Shown here one piece after another: positions 1 to 7,366 of a stretch of 13,226 bases of DNA. The stretch lies in NCBI GenBank assembly GCA_038125265.1, contig JAYPDM010000028.1, forward strand, positions 1 to 13,226. The letters are read 5' to 3'. The DNA comes from JAURFX01 sp038125265. Its GTDB lineage: Bacteria; Pseudomonadota; Gammaproteobacteria; Steroidobacterales; Rariloculaceae. Numbering within the stretch: the first letter of the stretch is position 1; each line of letters opens with the position of its first letter. A program made the position numbers and the translations under genes. The notes below the pieces were generated by a model, which ran no database searches, was not told the origin of the DNA, and saw only the letters and a program-made list of their open reading frames with translations.

Positions 1-1988
1 GTTAATTTAGATATGTTGTTATCAAAAAAAGCATAAGCATCAATATTAATAATGTTATCGGGAACGTCTAGCTCTTCCAATTTATTAAGTGAAAAAACAC
101 CTTCTTTAACCTTACTAAGCGATTGGCTTAAAGATACTTGCGTAATTAGATTATTTGAGAATGCATACTTTCCAACGTCATTTATTGAATTCCTTAACTC
201 AAGTTTAGAGATAAAATTTTGATAGAATGCATAGTTTCCAATGGCAATAACATTATTTAGCTCAAGCTGGCTTATGTTGTTGTTAGAGAATGCGTAATCG
301 CCGATATTTGTAAGAGAGCTGGGGGTAATTAGACTTTCTATTACATTATTCTCAAAAGCATTATTACCTATGTAATTTAGATTCTCATTAAGGTAAAGCA
401 GGCCAATTTTATTATTCTTAAATGAGGCATTACCGATACTAGTTATAGTTTCGGGTATGGTTAAAATTTCAATTTTATTGTTTTCAAATACAGAGTCACT
501 GATAAATGTTATATTTTCGGGAATCTCTATACTTTTAATTTGATTTTGATAAAAAGCATATGGAGCTAGAATTTCGATAGAGTTTGATAATGATAACTCG
601 TTAATTTTGTTGAAGGCAAAAGCGCCTTCACCTATTTCAGTTGTTCCCTCCGGAATTTCAAGGCTTGCTATTTCATTATATGCAAAGCTTGATCCATTTA
701 TTGTTTCAATATTGGAGGGTATTTCTATAGTTGTTAATCTATTATTTCTGAATACGCCGCGTTCTATGATGCTCATTGCTGTTGATATATCTATTGATGA
801 AATTAGATTTTTATCAAACGCGAAAGCTCCTACTCTTTCGATAGAAGTTGGCAAATTTATTGAAGTAAGAGAATTGTTCCTAAAGGCTCCTTCTTCGATA
901 GTCGATAGATCAGTTGTAGGTAGTTCAATAGATTGAAGCTTATTATTTTCAAAGCTTTCCTTGCCGATCCCTGCTAGCGAATCATTAAATACGATATTTT
1001 CTAATCGATTATTTTTGAAGGCTGCCTCATTAATAGTAATTGTATTAGTTGGTATTCTAACGGTAGGTAACAAATTATCTGAGAAAACATATTTTTCTAA
1101 TATAGATTGATCATAATCTAGGGTAAGATCTACGAGCGAATTTTTTGAAAAGGAACCTTCATCAAGTGTCTTTATGGTTTTTGGGACAGTTAAAGTTTGT
1201 AACTTATTGTCATGAAAGCTGTATTTCCCCAAGTAGGTTAGCGTTGCCGGGATTTCGATTTCTGTTATCAAATTATGTTCGAAAGCGCGATCACCTATTC
1301 TTTCGAGGCTTGAACCGAGTCTAACTTCTCTGATCAGATTATTAGCAAAAGCTGAATTGCCAATCAGGCGTACTGTGTCTCTAATATTTAGAAATTCAAT
1401 ATCATTATTCGCAAAGGTGTTATCTCCAAGAATTATCAAGTTTGAAAGCTGGGCTGTTGTGATTCGATTTGATATGAAAACACCATCATTAAGCACTTCT
1501 AGTCTTGTTGGTATGACAATACTTAAAATATTGTTTAAACCAAATGCATATGATCCAATTTCTATAAGCGATTCAGGCAGATTTATAGTACTCAAACTAT
1601 TACCATAAAAAGCAAAATCACTTATATTTTCTAGTCCTTCATTCAGAGTGAGTTCTGTAATGCTATTTTTATAAAAAGCAAACCTACCAATGGTTTCAAT
1701 ACTTTTGGGGATGTTGACTTTAGTTAATTTGGAATCAGAGAAAGCATAATCAGCAATGCTTGTTATTGTAAAAACTAGGCCATCTGTTTGAATGGTTTCC
1801 GGAATATATTCAAGATTAGATAAATTAGACGTCGTTCCTAATAGTGTGGCCTCACCCTTAGCAGGCTTGTCTAAATTATATTTAAGATTATCAAACACCA
1901 CTTCTCGTGCAAAAAGGGGTTCAATAAAGATCAAAATTAGAATAATAAAGACAGCTAATTTTAATCTTAGTAGCGAATTGATGATCAT
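1..1988 (-). CDS. Secreted BspA-like leucine-rich-repeat protein (3' part outside window)
   Basis: The minus strand is open from the ATG at 1988 to position 1: 662 whole codons with no stop, so the C-terminus lies beyond the left edge. An in-frame TAG directly precedes the ATG, which fixes the start; no clear ribosome binding site is seen. Residues 1-26 form a signal peptide (hydrophobic run ending LFA). After a short linker (about residues 27-65) come about 27 tandem units of mostly 22 residues (66 bp) of the form IGxxAFxxNxLxxIxIPxxIxx. This is the LRR_5 / BspA type of leucine-rich repeat, with Asn where many relatives have Cys. BspA-like repeats are known from surface and secreted proteins that bind other proteins or cells; the ligand here cannot be told. 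There is no membrane anchor in the visible part. A possible sigma-28-like promoter lies 40-65 bases upstream. Family call is firm, role is inference. Confidence 0.9.
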   Translation of the reverse strand, partial: MIINSLLRLKLAVFIILILIFIEPLFAREVVFDNLKYNLDKPAKGEATLLGTTSNLSNLEYIPETIQTDGLVFTITSIADYAFSDSKLTKVNIPKSIETIGRFAFYKNSITELTLNEGLENISDFAFYGNSLSTINLPESLIEIGSYAFGLNNILSIVIPTRLEVLNDGVFISNRITTAQLSNLIILGDNTFANNDIEFLNIRDTVRLIGNSAFANNLIREVRLGSSLERIGDRAFEHNLITEIEIPATLTYLGKYSFHDNKLQTLTVPKTIKTLDEGSFSKNSLVDLTLDYDQSILEKYVFSDNLLPTVRIPTNTITINEAAFKNNRLENIVFNDSLAGIGKESFENNKLQSIELPTTDLSTIEEGAFRNNSLTSINLPTSIERVGAFAFDKNLISSIDISTAMSIIERGVFRNNRLTTIEIPSNIETINGSSFAYNEIASLEIPEGTTEIGEGAFAFNKINELSLSNSIEILAPYAFYQNQIKSIEIPENITFISDSVFENNKIEILTIPETITSIGNASFKNNKIGLLYLNENLNYIGNNAFENNVIESLITPSSLTNIGDYAFSNNNISQLELNNVIAIGNYAFYQNFISKLELRNSINDVGKYAFSNNLITQVSLSQSLSKVKEGVFSLNKLEELDVPDNIINIDAYAFFDNNISKL

Positions 1989-2026
1989 CTAATTAAATTA
2001 TTAACATAACTTGAAGAATGCATCTA

Positions 2027-2053
2027 AAATCGACATTTCAAGAAATTTCTGTA
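2027..2053 (-). promoter_or_regulatory. Possible sigma-28 (FliA) promoter of the LRR gene
   Basis: On the minus strand TACAGAAA (2053-2046), 11 bases, then GTCGATTT (2034-2027). The spacing equals that of the classical FliA promoter (TAAAGTTT-N11-GCCGATAA) and the -10 part resembles the two better sites at 4354-4414. The -35 part is poor (TACA for TAAA). A start point near 2020 would give a leader of about 32 bases. Weak on its own; reported because of the shared pattern. Confidence 0.35.
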
Positions 2054-2156
2054 GAGATAAGCACCATTATTTCAGTGATGGATTAGCGAGCGCTTTAAAT
2101 TACAATGATAAACAAAAATAATTTTTTCTATCATAGAAACTACTAATATCTTAAAT

Positions 2157-2330
2157 ATGATCTATATAATAATTATTCTAGCTATTTGGGAGCTCTATTG
2201 GACAGTTAAAGCTGCATGGGAGGCAGGCAGACGCAATCATAGGAAGTGGTTTATTTTTTTTATTGCATTTAGTTTGCTAGGGATTCCTGAGATTTATTAT
2301 TTAAAAGTAAAATGCCGGCCACAAAATTAG
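2157..2330 (+). CDS. Small DUF5652-like membrane protein
   Basis: A 57-codon gene, ATG at 2157 to TAG at 2330. The product has an N-terminal hydrophobic segment (about residues 2-12), a middle part with WELYW, KAAW and a basic stretch (RRNHRKW, about 25-31), then a second hydrophobic segment ending LLGIPEIYYL. This Trp-rich start, AA-W motif, basic turn, W-F and final LGI-x-EI-YYL are the pattern of the DUF5652 family of small two-helix membrane proteins of unknown function. No good ribosome binding site is visible. It stands alone on the plus strand between two minus-strand genes, ending 33 bases before the tail of the transglycosylase gene. The family match is from memory of the motif; the function is unknown. 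Confidence 0.75.
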   Translation: MIYIIIILAIWELYWTVKAAWEAGRRNHRKWFIFFIAFSLLGIPEIYYLKVKCRPQN

Positions 2331-2339
2331 AACAACAGT

Positions 2340-2374
2340 AAAAAAGATATGCCCAATCAAAATTCAGGCATCTT
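2340..2374 (-). terminator. Possible intrinsic terminator of the transglycosylase gene
   Basis: On the minus strand AAGATGCC (starting in the last codons) can pair with GGCATATCTT, as two 4-bp stems with a 2-base bulge, followed by a run of T. The loop is about 13 bases and includes the TGA stop. The stem is modest, so this is a weak candidate. Confidence 0.35.
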
Positions 2375-4310
2375 CTATGATAGGGAATATTATTTTTTGC
2401 CCCCTAAATGTATTTTCCAGTCTGGTGTCAGGATTATAAAAGGCTAGTAGCCACATTGGCGTCTTATAAGTATTTCTTGCCAGCTCATCCAGATTATCGT
2501 TAACCGCTAGAAAATGTTCAGTAGTGCCTATTACCCTATAATTATCCAAGAAATCTCTTAAAAAATTTGAATGATGTTCTAATCGCTTGCGTTCAAATTC
2601 TAAAATTGAGCTATCTACGTTTATATCAATTATTTCTCCTGCATCCAGTTTTTCAAAAGGCGAGAGATTGTTTAAGTTTCTAAGATCCCAAGTCTTGACG
2701 CCGAGCCAGAAAGCAATATCACTCAATGTTTCATTAGGTTGCAGTTCAATTGTCCCTTCTGGATTAATATCAAAATTAAAAAATTTTAAAATATCTGATT
2801 CATACAAAGTCAAAAATATATTTGTTTGAGATGGTTGTGACTGCTGTAAATTATTTTGCACCTTTTCAACAGGAGGTGTTTTTCCACTACTTATTTCTCT
2901 ACTGAAATTTGTTTGATCATTTTGGAGTGATTCTGCTTCAATATTATTAAGTTCTATCTTATCGATAGTCGCGGCTTGTGCTTTATTATTAATGCTTTCA
3001 AATTTACTAAGAAAGGTCATATCAACCCAGTCATCAATACTTTCGACTGAGGAATCAATTTCGGTTTTAGAAAAGCTGCTTTCGCTTTCATATTGAGGCA
3101 CTAGTAGCGTTGAATCAAATTTATTTTGGGTACGTCCAGTATCTGTCAAAAGGTTTCTGCTTTGATTTATAGCGGCTATGCTTCCAACCGGTAGCTTCAC
3201 TAAATAACCTGCAGGAATCTCCTTTAGCCCTGTTTTTATGGCGTTTAGAAATGATGGATTTAGCTCGATGAGAACATCCTTCTTCGTCTTAGCTTTTTCC
3301 GCTAAATCATCTATAAGTATAAAAGAGTCAGCTCTATATTCTTCATAAGGAACTTCTTGAAGATAGATAATATTAGGGAAATATTTTTCTAGATTTTCAA
3401 TGATGTAATTTACTGCAAGAAATTGTACAAAAAAGTTTCTAGATGCGAAGCCAAACCTTGGTCCTTTGTATTTTCTGACGATATCAGAGATTGAGGTAGT
3501 ATTGAGCTGCTGTACCGCAGAACGTATGCCCGTGATACCGTGATTATATGCTGTTATAGCGAGAGGCCATGAGTTTAAGGTTTGGTAGTAGTCTTCTAAT
3601 AAGTTTAAACCGGCTCTCGTTGATAGGTAAGGATCTAACCTTTCATCAATCAAATCATCAATCTGCATATACTCTTGACCAGTAGCCTTGGTAAATTGCC
3701 ACATTCCAAGTGCGTTAGCAGATGATTTTGCAGTTGTGTTAAATGAAGACTCGAGGTGCGGAATTAAAAGTAGATTATCAGGAAGCGATTTTTGATTTGT
3801 GATTTTTAAGCCGTGCGATTGATATTTGGTTGATTCCGCAAGACCTGCAGAAAATTTATCAGATTGACCTTTTTGCCATCGTATTCTCTTTGCAGCTCTT
3901 CTAAACTCAGATTTATCTGTATCTCTACCCCATAAATCCATTAAAGATATTTGTTGTTTGGTTAGTAGTGAATCATCCTGAGTTGATGCAAGTGCCTCCA
4001 AGTCCGCAGCGATTTTAAGCCTAAAAGATTCAATTTCCCTAACGGCATCAGATGTCTTTCCATACACTATTCTTAGATTTTCTGAGTCATGGAGTAGGCC
4101 CTCTTGGGAATTCAGTTCTGTATAAATTCTTAGCCAAAAAGAAACGTCATCATCTAACTCTGCAGGAATTTTTAAAAAATCTAATTCTTCATTCGCATAT
4201 GAGGAAACCGCAAACATCCAAAATAGGCAAAAGAAATTTAATAAGGTTATGAAATGCTTAAATATAATTAACATTTTGAAATTACGTAGTTTTTTATATG
4301 AATTAAGCAT
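2364..4310 (-). CDS. MltD-like membrane-bound lytic transglycosylase with SLT and LysM domains
   Basis: A 648-residue exported murein lytic transglycosylase, which cleaves the glycan strand of peptidoglycan in the periplasm. A hydrophobic signal segment covers about residues 14-39 (ending SSYA). A second ATG at 4274 (residue 13) starts nearer the signal and may be the true start; neither has a strong ribosome site. Residues 45-165 resemble the N-terminal part of gammaproteobacterial relatives (RIYTELNSQ, LLHDS). The SLT domain spans about 172-285, with catalytic Glu187 in PHLESSF, then GMWQF and AITAYNHG. A variable Ser/Asn-rich linker (about 385-510) leads to two LysM-like domains at about 519-563 and 596-643, which bind peptidoglycan. 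It is transcribed away from the coiled-coil gene, from a region with two FliA-type promoters, which suggests work in flagellar assembly or cell separation; that link is inference. Confidence 0.88.
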   Translation of the reverse strand: MLNSYKKLRNFKMLIIFKHFITLLNFFCLFWMFAVSSYANEELDFLKIPAELDDDVSFWLRIYTELNSQEGLLHDSENLRIVYGKTSDAVREIESFRLKIAADLEALASTQDDSLLTKQQISLMDLWGRDTDKSEFRRAAKRIRWQKGQSDKFSAGLAESTKYQSHGLKITNQKSLPDNLLLIPHLESSFNTTAKSSANALGMWQFTKATGQEYMQIDDLIDERLDPYLSTRAGLNLLEDYYQTLNSWPLAITAYNHGITGIRSAVQQLNTTSISDIVRKYKGPRFGFASRNFFVQFLAVNYIIENLEKYFPNIIYLQEVPYEEYRADSFILIDDLAEKAKTKKDVLIELNPSFLNAIKTGLKEIPAGYLVKLPVGSIAAINQSRNLLTDTGRTQNKFDSTLLVPQYESESSFSKTEIDSSVESIDDWVDMTFLSKFESINNKAQAATIDKIELNNIEAESLQNDQTNFSREISSGKTPPVEKVQNNLQQSQPSQTNIFLTLYESDILKFFNFDINPEGTIELQPNETLSDIAFWLGVKTWDLRNLNNLSPFEKLDAGEIIDINVDSSILEFERKRLEHHSNFLRDFLDNYRVIGTTEHFLAVNDNLDELARNTYKTPMWLLAFYNPDTRLENTFRGQKIIFPIIEDA

Positions 4311-4353
4311 TTACTTTTCTTGCTTTGGCTGATTAAGCAGTTTATTTTTTAAA

Positions 4354-4380
4354 TAATCGACAGATATATTTAGTTTTTTA
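4354..4380 (-). promoter_or_regulatory. Sigma-28 (FliA)-like promoter of the transglycosylase gene
   Basis: On the minus strand TAAAAAAC (4380-4373), 11 bases, then GTCGATTA (4361-4354). The classical FliA pattern is TAAAGTTT-N11-GCCGATAA: the TAAA core, the spacing and six of eight -10 bases agree. The start point would be near 4347, 37 bases before the ATG at 4310. It lies back to back with the site at 4387-4414. Confidence 0.5.
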
Positions 4381-4386
4381 GCGTGC

Positions 4387-4414
4387 TAAAGTTATGAGCT
4401 GTATATGTCGATAA
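4387..4414 (+). promoter_or_regulatory. Sigma-28 (FliA)-like promoter of the coiled-coil membrane gene
   Basis: TAAAGTTA (4387-4394), 12 bases, then GTCGATAA (4407-4414). Against TAAAGTTT-N11-GCCGATAA, fourteen of sixteen bases agree, with one extra spacer base. The start point would be near 4421, giving a leader of about 59 bases. This is the best sigma-28 match seen in the window. Confidence 0.6.
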
Positions 4415-4479
4415 AGCCGTTATATTCATAATATATATTATCCAATTTTTCTTTTTTAGCATAAAACCAGGATGCCACA

Positions 4480-5442
4480 ATGGTCGACTCTAATAAAACT
4501 ACTTCTAAAAAGTCTCCAAAAACTAGAAGCCCAGCAGCTAAAAGTAGAAAAACCGCATCTGCAAAAAAATCCAGCATGGAGCCAACTATGGAAAAAGTTA
4601 GACCAGAAGAAGTTGGTGAAGATAATAATCTTGATATTAAGGAATTCTTAAAGCAAAAAGCATCTCCAGATAATGATGATGAGAAGTACACTATACAACT
4701 CGAAAAGATAAAAAGTGCCTTTCAGGGCCAACTAGATAATTTTTTGGAGCAAGTATCAGATTCTAAGAGTGCATTTTTATCATTCAAGGATAACTTAGAT
4801 GAGACCTTGACAGGATCGCAGGATGTCATAGCGAGGCAAAGGAAATTAATTGGGATTTTACTTGCTACAGTAGGCGTAAGTATTCTTATGTCACTAATTT
4901 TAACCGTGATTTCTATATATAATCTTTCCAGTAAAGCATCAGACTTTGATATCGTTACAGCAGCGCTAGCTAATAGAATAACAACGATGAATAGCGGCTT
5001 AGATGAATTTGAACAAGTTGGATTAGAGATATCTAATCTTTATTCAACAATTGATCAATTAGCTATGGATGTCGAAAAAAATATTACAGAAATAGAGAAC
5101 TTTAGGGACGAAATTAAAAATAATCTACAAGAATCTGTTGACGATACCTCAGATGAATATCTTAGACAATCTGCTAATCTTAGGGATAACTTCTCTCGTC
5201 TTGAGGATAGATTTTCTGGCGTAAGTTCTCGTATTTTAAATTTAGAAAGTATTGTGGAATCGAATTCTTTGGATAACGAAAGGTTCTACAGAGAATTGGA
5301 GGGTATAGAGTCCCTTAAAAATCAGGTGGACGCTCTATTAACCCTAGAGAAAGAGAAATATTATGAGCAATTACAGCGACTTCAAGAAGGGGGCGCTGGT
5401 GAAAATCTGCCAAATTTTTCTGTTAATTTAGAAAATAATTAA
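4480..5442 (+). CDS. Unrecognised one-pass membrane protein with Lys-rich tail and coiled coil
   Basis: 320 residues; I do not recognise the family. The ATG at 4480 has a good ribosome site (AGGA at 4469-4472, 7 bases away). Residues 5-32 are a low-complexity Lys/Ser/Ala tail resembling histone H1-like tails. Residues about 67-118 are helical and acidic. One transmembrane helix spans about 122-147 (from KLIGILLATVG to ISIYNLSS). Residues about 160-300 look like a long coiled coil, and the C-terminus is polar. With a basic N-terminus the tail should stay in the cytosol and the coiled coil should lie in the periplasm. The FliA-type promoter upstream suggests late flagellar expression. It ends 1 base from the tail of the flhA-fliA operon. 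It could be a motility-linked scaffold, but no catalytic or receptor signalling motif is seen. Confidence 0.85.
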   Translation: MVDSNKTTSKKSPKTRSPAAKSRKTASAKKSSMEPTMEKVRPEEVGEDNNLDIKEFLKQKASPDNDDEKYTIQLEKIKSAFQGQLDNFLEQVSDSKSAFLSFKDNLDETLTGSQDVIARQRKLIGILLATVGVSILMSLILTVISIYNLSSKASDFDIVTAALANRITTMNSGLDEFEQVGLEISNLYSTIDQLAMDVEKNITEIENFRDEIKNNLQESVDDTSDEYLRQSANLRDNFSRLEDRFSGVSSRILNLESIVESNSLDNERFYRELEGIESLKNQVDALLTLEKEKYYEQLQRLQEGGAGENLPNFSVNLENN

Positions 5443-5443
5443 C
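5422..5443. repeat. Short perfect inverted repeat at the tail-to-tail junction
   Basis: GTTAATT (5422-5428) and AATTAAC (5437-5443) form a perfect 7-bp stem with an 8-base loop, overlapping the stop codon of the plus gene and ending 1 base before the stop of the minus gene. With one G:C pair it would be a weak hairpin, and no T-run follows on either strand. Confidence 0.3.
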
Positions 5444-6088
5444 TTAAAAAACAATTTTGATTAAGTCTGTAGCCATCTCGCTGCTGTATTTAATTCTAGC
5501 TTTTTTGACTAACCCCTCGACTAAAGATTGAATGCTTTTTTCGATCTCAGCTCTCATATCTTTCTTAGAGATTACTGTATCTCCCTCAGATTCGCTTTCT
5601 TCTTCTGATGTAGTTGGAGCATCTTCTATCTGCTCATAATTTTGTAATTCTTCACTAATTTTATCGCACTTATCTACGGTCTTTGATGGAATCCATATAT
5701 CAATCTTACCTCTAGTAGTTTTTACGGTTCTTATATTCCTCAGAATTTCATCATCGTCTTCTTCGTCTTTTATGAATTTCGCTAAAGCTTTGACTAAAAC
5801 AATTGCATAACGGGGCCTTATCTCTTCTATTTCTTGGGATGAAAGATCAGTTGAATCTGATTCTGTTATACAAGACCATAACTTTTTTCCCGTCAAGCCA
5901 TAGAAATACGGATCAGTAACATCGGGTGAAACATCTTTATTTAACTGCGTGTTTGGAAATACATCGATTTTATCCAACATCGAGTTAGTCGCATTTTCTA
6001 TCCAGTTTAACTTGCCTAGTACAAATAATAGAAGAACAACTAATACAATGCCTATGAATATTGTGAAAGCAACTAGAATAGAAAGCAT
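5444..6088 (-). CDS. Unrecognised membrane-anchored acidic protein, last gene of the flagellar operon
   Basis: 214 residues, family not recognised. ATG at 6088 with an AGG-type ribosome site about 7 bases upstream, 26 bases after the preceding stop. Residues 2-25 are one strong hydrophobic helix (LSILVAFTIFIGIVLVV), followed by a soluble domain of about 185 residues. Notable parts are W71-S-C73 near the middle, an acidic run DEEDDDE (108-114), a basic patch with RGKIDIWIPS (126-135), a very acidic low-complexity stretch at about 155-170, and a C-terminal amphipathic helix (about 176-200). With few positive charges before the helix and KLNW just after it, the side on which the soluble part lies is uncertain. 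Its place two genes after fliA in a close-packed operon suggests a motility role; there is no motif to name it. Confidence 0.85.
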   Translation of the reverse strand: MLSILVAFTIFIGIVLVVLLLFVLGKLNWIENATNSMLDKIDVFPNTQLNKDVSPDVTDPYFYGLTGKKLWSCITESDSTDLSSQEIEEIRPRYAIVLVKALAKFIKDEEDDDEILRNIRTVKTTRGKIDIWIPSKTVDKCDKISEELQNYEQIEDAPTTSEEESESEGDTVISKKDMRAEIEKSIQSLVEGLVKKARIKYSSEMATDLIKIVF

Positions 6089-6114
6089 AAATTTACCTAA
6101 TTTTTACTAAACCA

Positions 6115-6624
6115 CTATAAATCGCTATTTGAAATATCATCAAGAAATTCAAGTATCTCTATGTCTTTATTTATATTAAGTTCTTTGCAAATACATTCAA
6201 AGACATATTGAACTCTCTTTTTAGCCTGATCTTTATTAATCTTAGATTTTTGATATGAGATGCCCAGGTCAAATACCATCTTAGCATAGTCCATTGGTAT
6301 GTAGCTTACGACATAGCCATTGTCACTTTGAAGAATTTTAAATGAATCCTCTAGCTCTGGTTGTTTAATATCATCAAGCGAACTGTCACTAAGTAAAGAC
6401 GCTTCTATTTTACACTTTTCATAGATCTCATAAGATCTTGCAGCATCAATAAATGTTTTTTCTATGTTAGCTTTTGCTCTATACGCAAGTCTTAAGCGAA
6501 TATGTAAGTTACTAATTGATTGATTATTATTGGTAAGCTTATCGTAGTCTTTTTGACTTTGAGCTTTTAATTCAGGCAATTTTTTTTTGCTTGATTTCTT
6601 TTTAAATAAATTTAGAAATGCCAT
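6115..6624 (-). CDS. Unrecognised cytosolic protein directly downstream of fliA
   Basis: 169 residues, family not recognised. The ATG at 6624 lies 1 base after the fliA stop (TGA-T-ATG), so translation is probably coupled; no separate ribosome site is obvious. The N-terminus is MAFLNLFKKK and a Lys-rich stretch (residues 8-20), a short hydrophobic-basic end that could touch the membrane but is not a signal peptide. The rest is predicted mostly helical: about 25-75 (with RLRLAYRAKANIEKTF), then 110-160 (with KKRVQYVFECICKEL). In Pseudomonas the genes after fliA are chemotaxis genes (cheY, cheZ), but neither the CheY Asp/Lys pattern nor a CheZ motif is present. A small flagellar regulator or chaperone is possible, unproven. 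Confidence 0.85.
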   Translation of the reverse strand: MAFLNLFKKKSSKKKLPELKAQSQKDYDKLTNNNQSISNLHIRLRLAYRAKANIEKTFIDAARSYEIYEKCKIEASLLSDSSLDDIKQPELEDSFKILQSDNGYVVSYIPMDYAKMVFDLGISYQKSKINKDQAKKRVQYVFECICKELNINKDIEILEFLDDISNSDL

Positions 6625-6625
6625 A

Positions 6626-7327
6626 TCAAATCGACTCTGATATTTTATTTCTTAATTCAGAGGCAACTTTTGAAATAATTTGGCTGACTCTGGATTCATT
6701 AACGCCAATAATTTCTCCGATTTCTCTTAGATTTAGTTCTTCGACATAATAAAGCTGTAATATTTTTTGTTCTCTTTCCTTGAGCTTTCCCATCTCTCTA
6801 ACCAGAAGTAATTTCAAGTCGTCATCGGCGACTTCCTCAAGGGGATTTAAGCTATTGGAGGAAAATTGCTCAAATAAATCTGATTCTTCACTTTGTTCTA
6901 CGTGCTCTATCTTAAACCTATCGGCATGTGTCCTTTGAGTTTCATACTCCTGAATTGATATGCCTAAAAAGGAAGCAACCTCGGAACTAGTAGGGTGGCG
7001 ATCTAGTTTGCTACTAAGTTCGTGAATAGCTTGAGAATGAGCTTGTAAATTTTTGATGGCAAGTCTAGAAATGTCACTCATTTTTCTGACTTCATCAAGT
7101 ATAGCGCCCCTAATTCGCTTGCGAGCAAAATCCTGAAAATTGATACCAAGATCGGGTTTAAATGAATCTGCTGCAGATATTAGACCTAAAATACCAACCT
7201 GTAACATATCGTCTTGATCAATATTGGGGGGTATTCTTGGCTTGAGATAGCCCACGATTCTATTAACCAATGAGATATTTTCGTTTATTAACGATTCTCT
7301 TTCGGATTTTTTTGAATCTTCATACAT
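6626..7327 (-). CDS. fliA: FliA, flagellar sigma factor sigma-28
   Basis: A 233-residue (from ATG 7327) sigma-70-family factor that directs RNA polymerase to late flagellar genes; E. coli FliA has 239 residues. A TTG at 7351 would add 8 residues and cannot be excluded; neither start has a well-placed ribosome site. Region 2 covers about residues 15-82 (QDDMLQVGILGLISAADSF, then FQDFARKRIRGAILDEVR), region 3 about 92-140, region 4 about 180-230 with the helix-turn-helix LREIGEIIGVNESRVSQII. The flagellar type is shown by the IRGAILDEVR motif and by its place after flhG. Odd point: the DWxPR motif that follows region 2.4 in other FliA proteins reads SDISR (84-88) here, with the Arg kept. Nearby promoter candidates also have a changed -10. 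The anti-sigma gene flgM is not in this window. Confidence 0.93.
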   Translation of the reverse strand: MYEDSKKSERESLINENISLVNRIVGYLKPRIPPNIDQDDMLQVGILGLISAADSFKPDLGINFQDFARKRIRGAILDEVRKMSDISRLAIKNLQAHSQAIHELSSKLDRHPTSSEVASFLGISIQEYETQRTHADRFKIEHVEQSEESDLFEQFSSNSLNPLEEVADDDLKLLLVREMGKLKEREQKILQLYYVEELNLREIGEIIGVNESRVSQIISKVASELRNKISESI

Positions 7328-7366
7328 GGTTATGTGAGGCCGATCACGCAAAGAAAAAAATGAATC

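Noticed and set aside
1..1920. DNA period of about 66 bases that could suggest a tandem or CRISPR-like repeat array
   Set aside because: The repetition is at the protein level (22-residue LRR units); the DNA units are too diverged and have no spacer structure.
607..1992. Plus-strand open frames of 66-109 codons opposite the LRR gene
   Set aside because: They lie opposite a 662-codon continuous minus frame with a signal peptide and regular repeats; their proteins show no recognisable features.
7328..7351. TTG start adding 8 residues to FliA
   Set aside because: Not excluded, but the nearest AGGA is 13 bases away and the extra residues show no resemblance to FliA N-termini; the ATG at 7327 is preferred.
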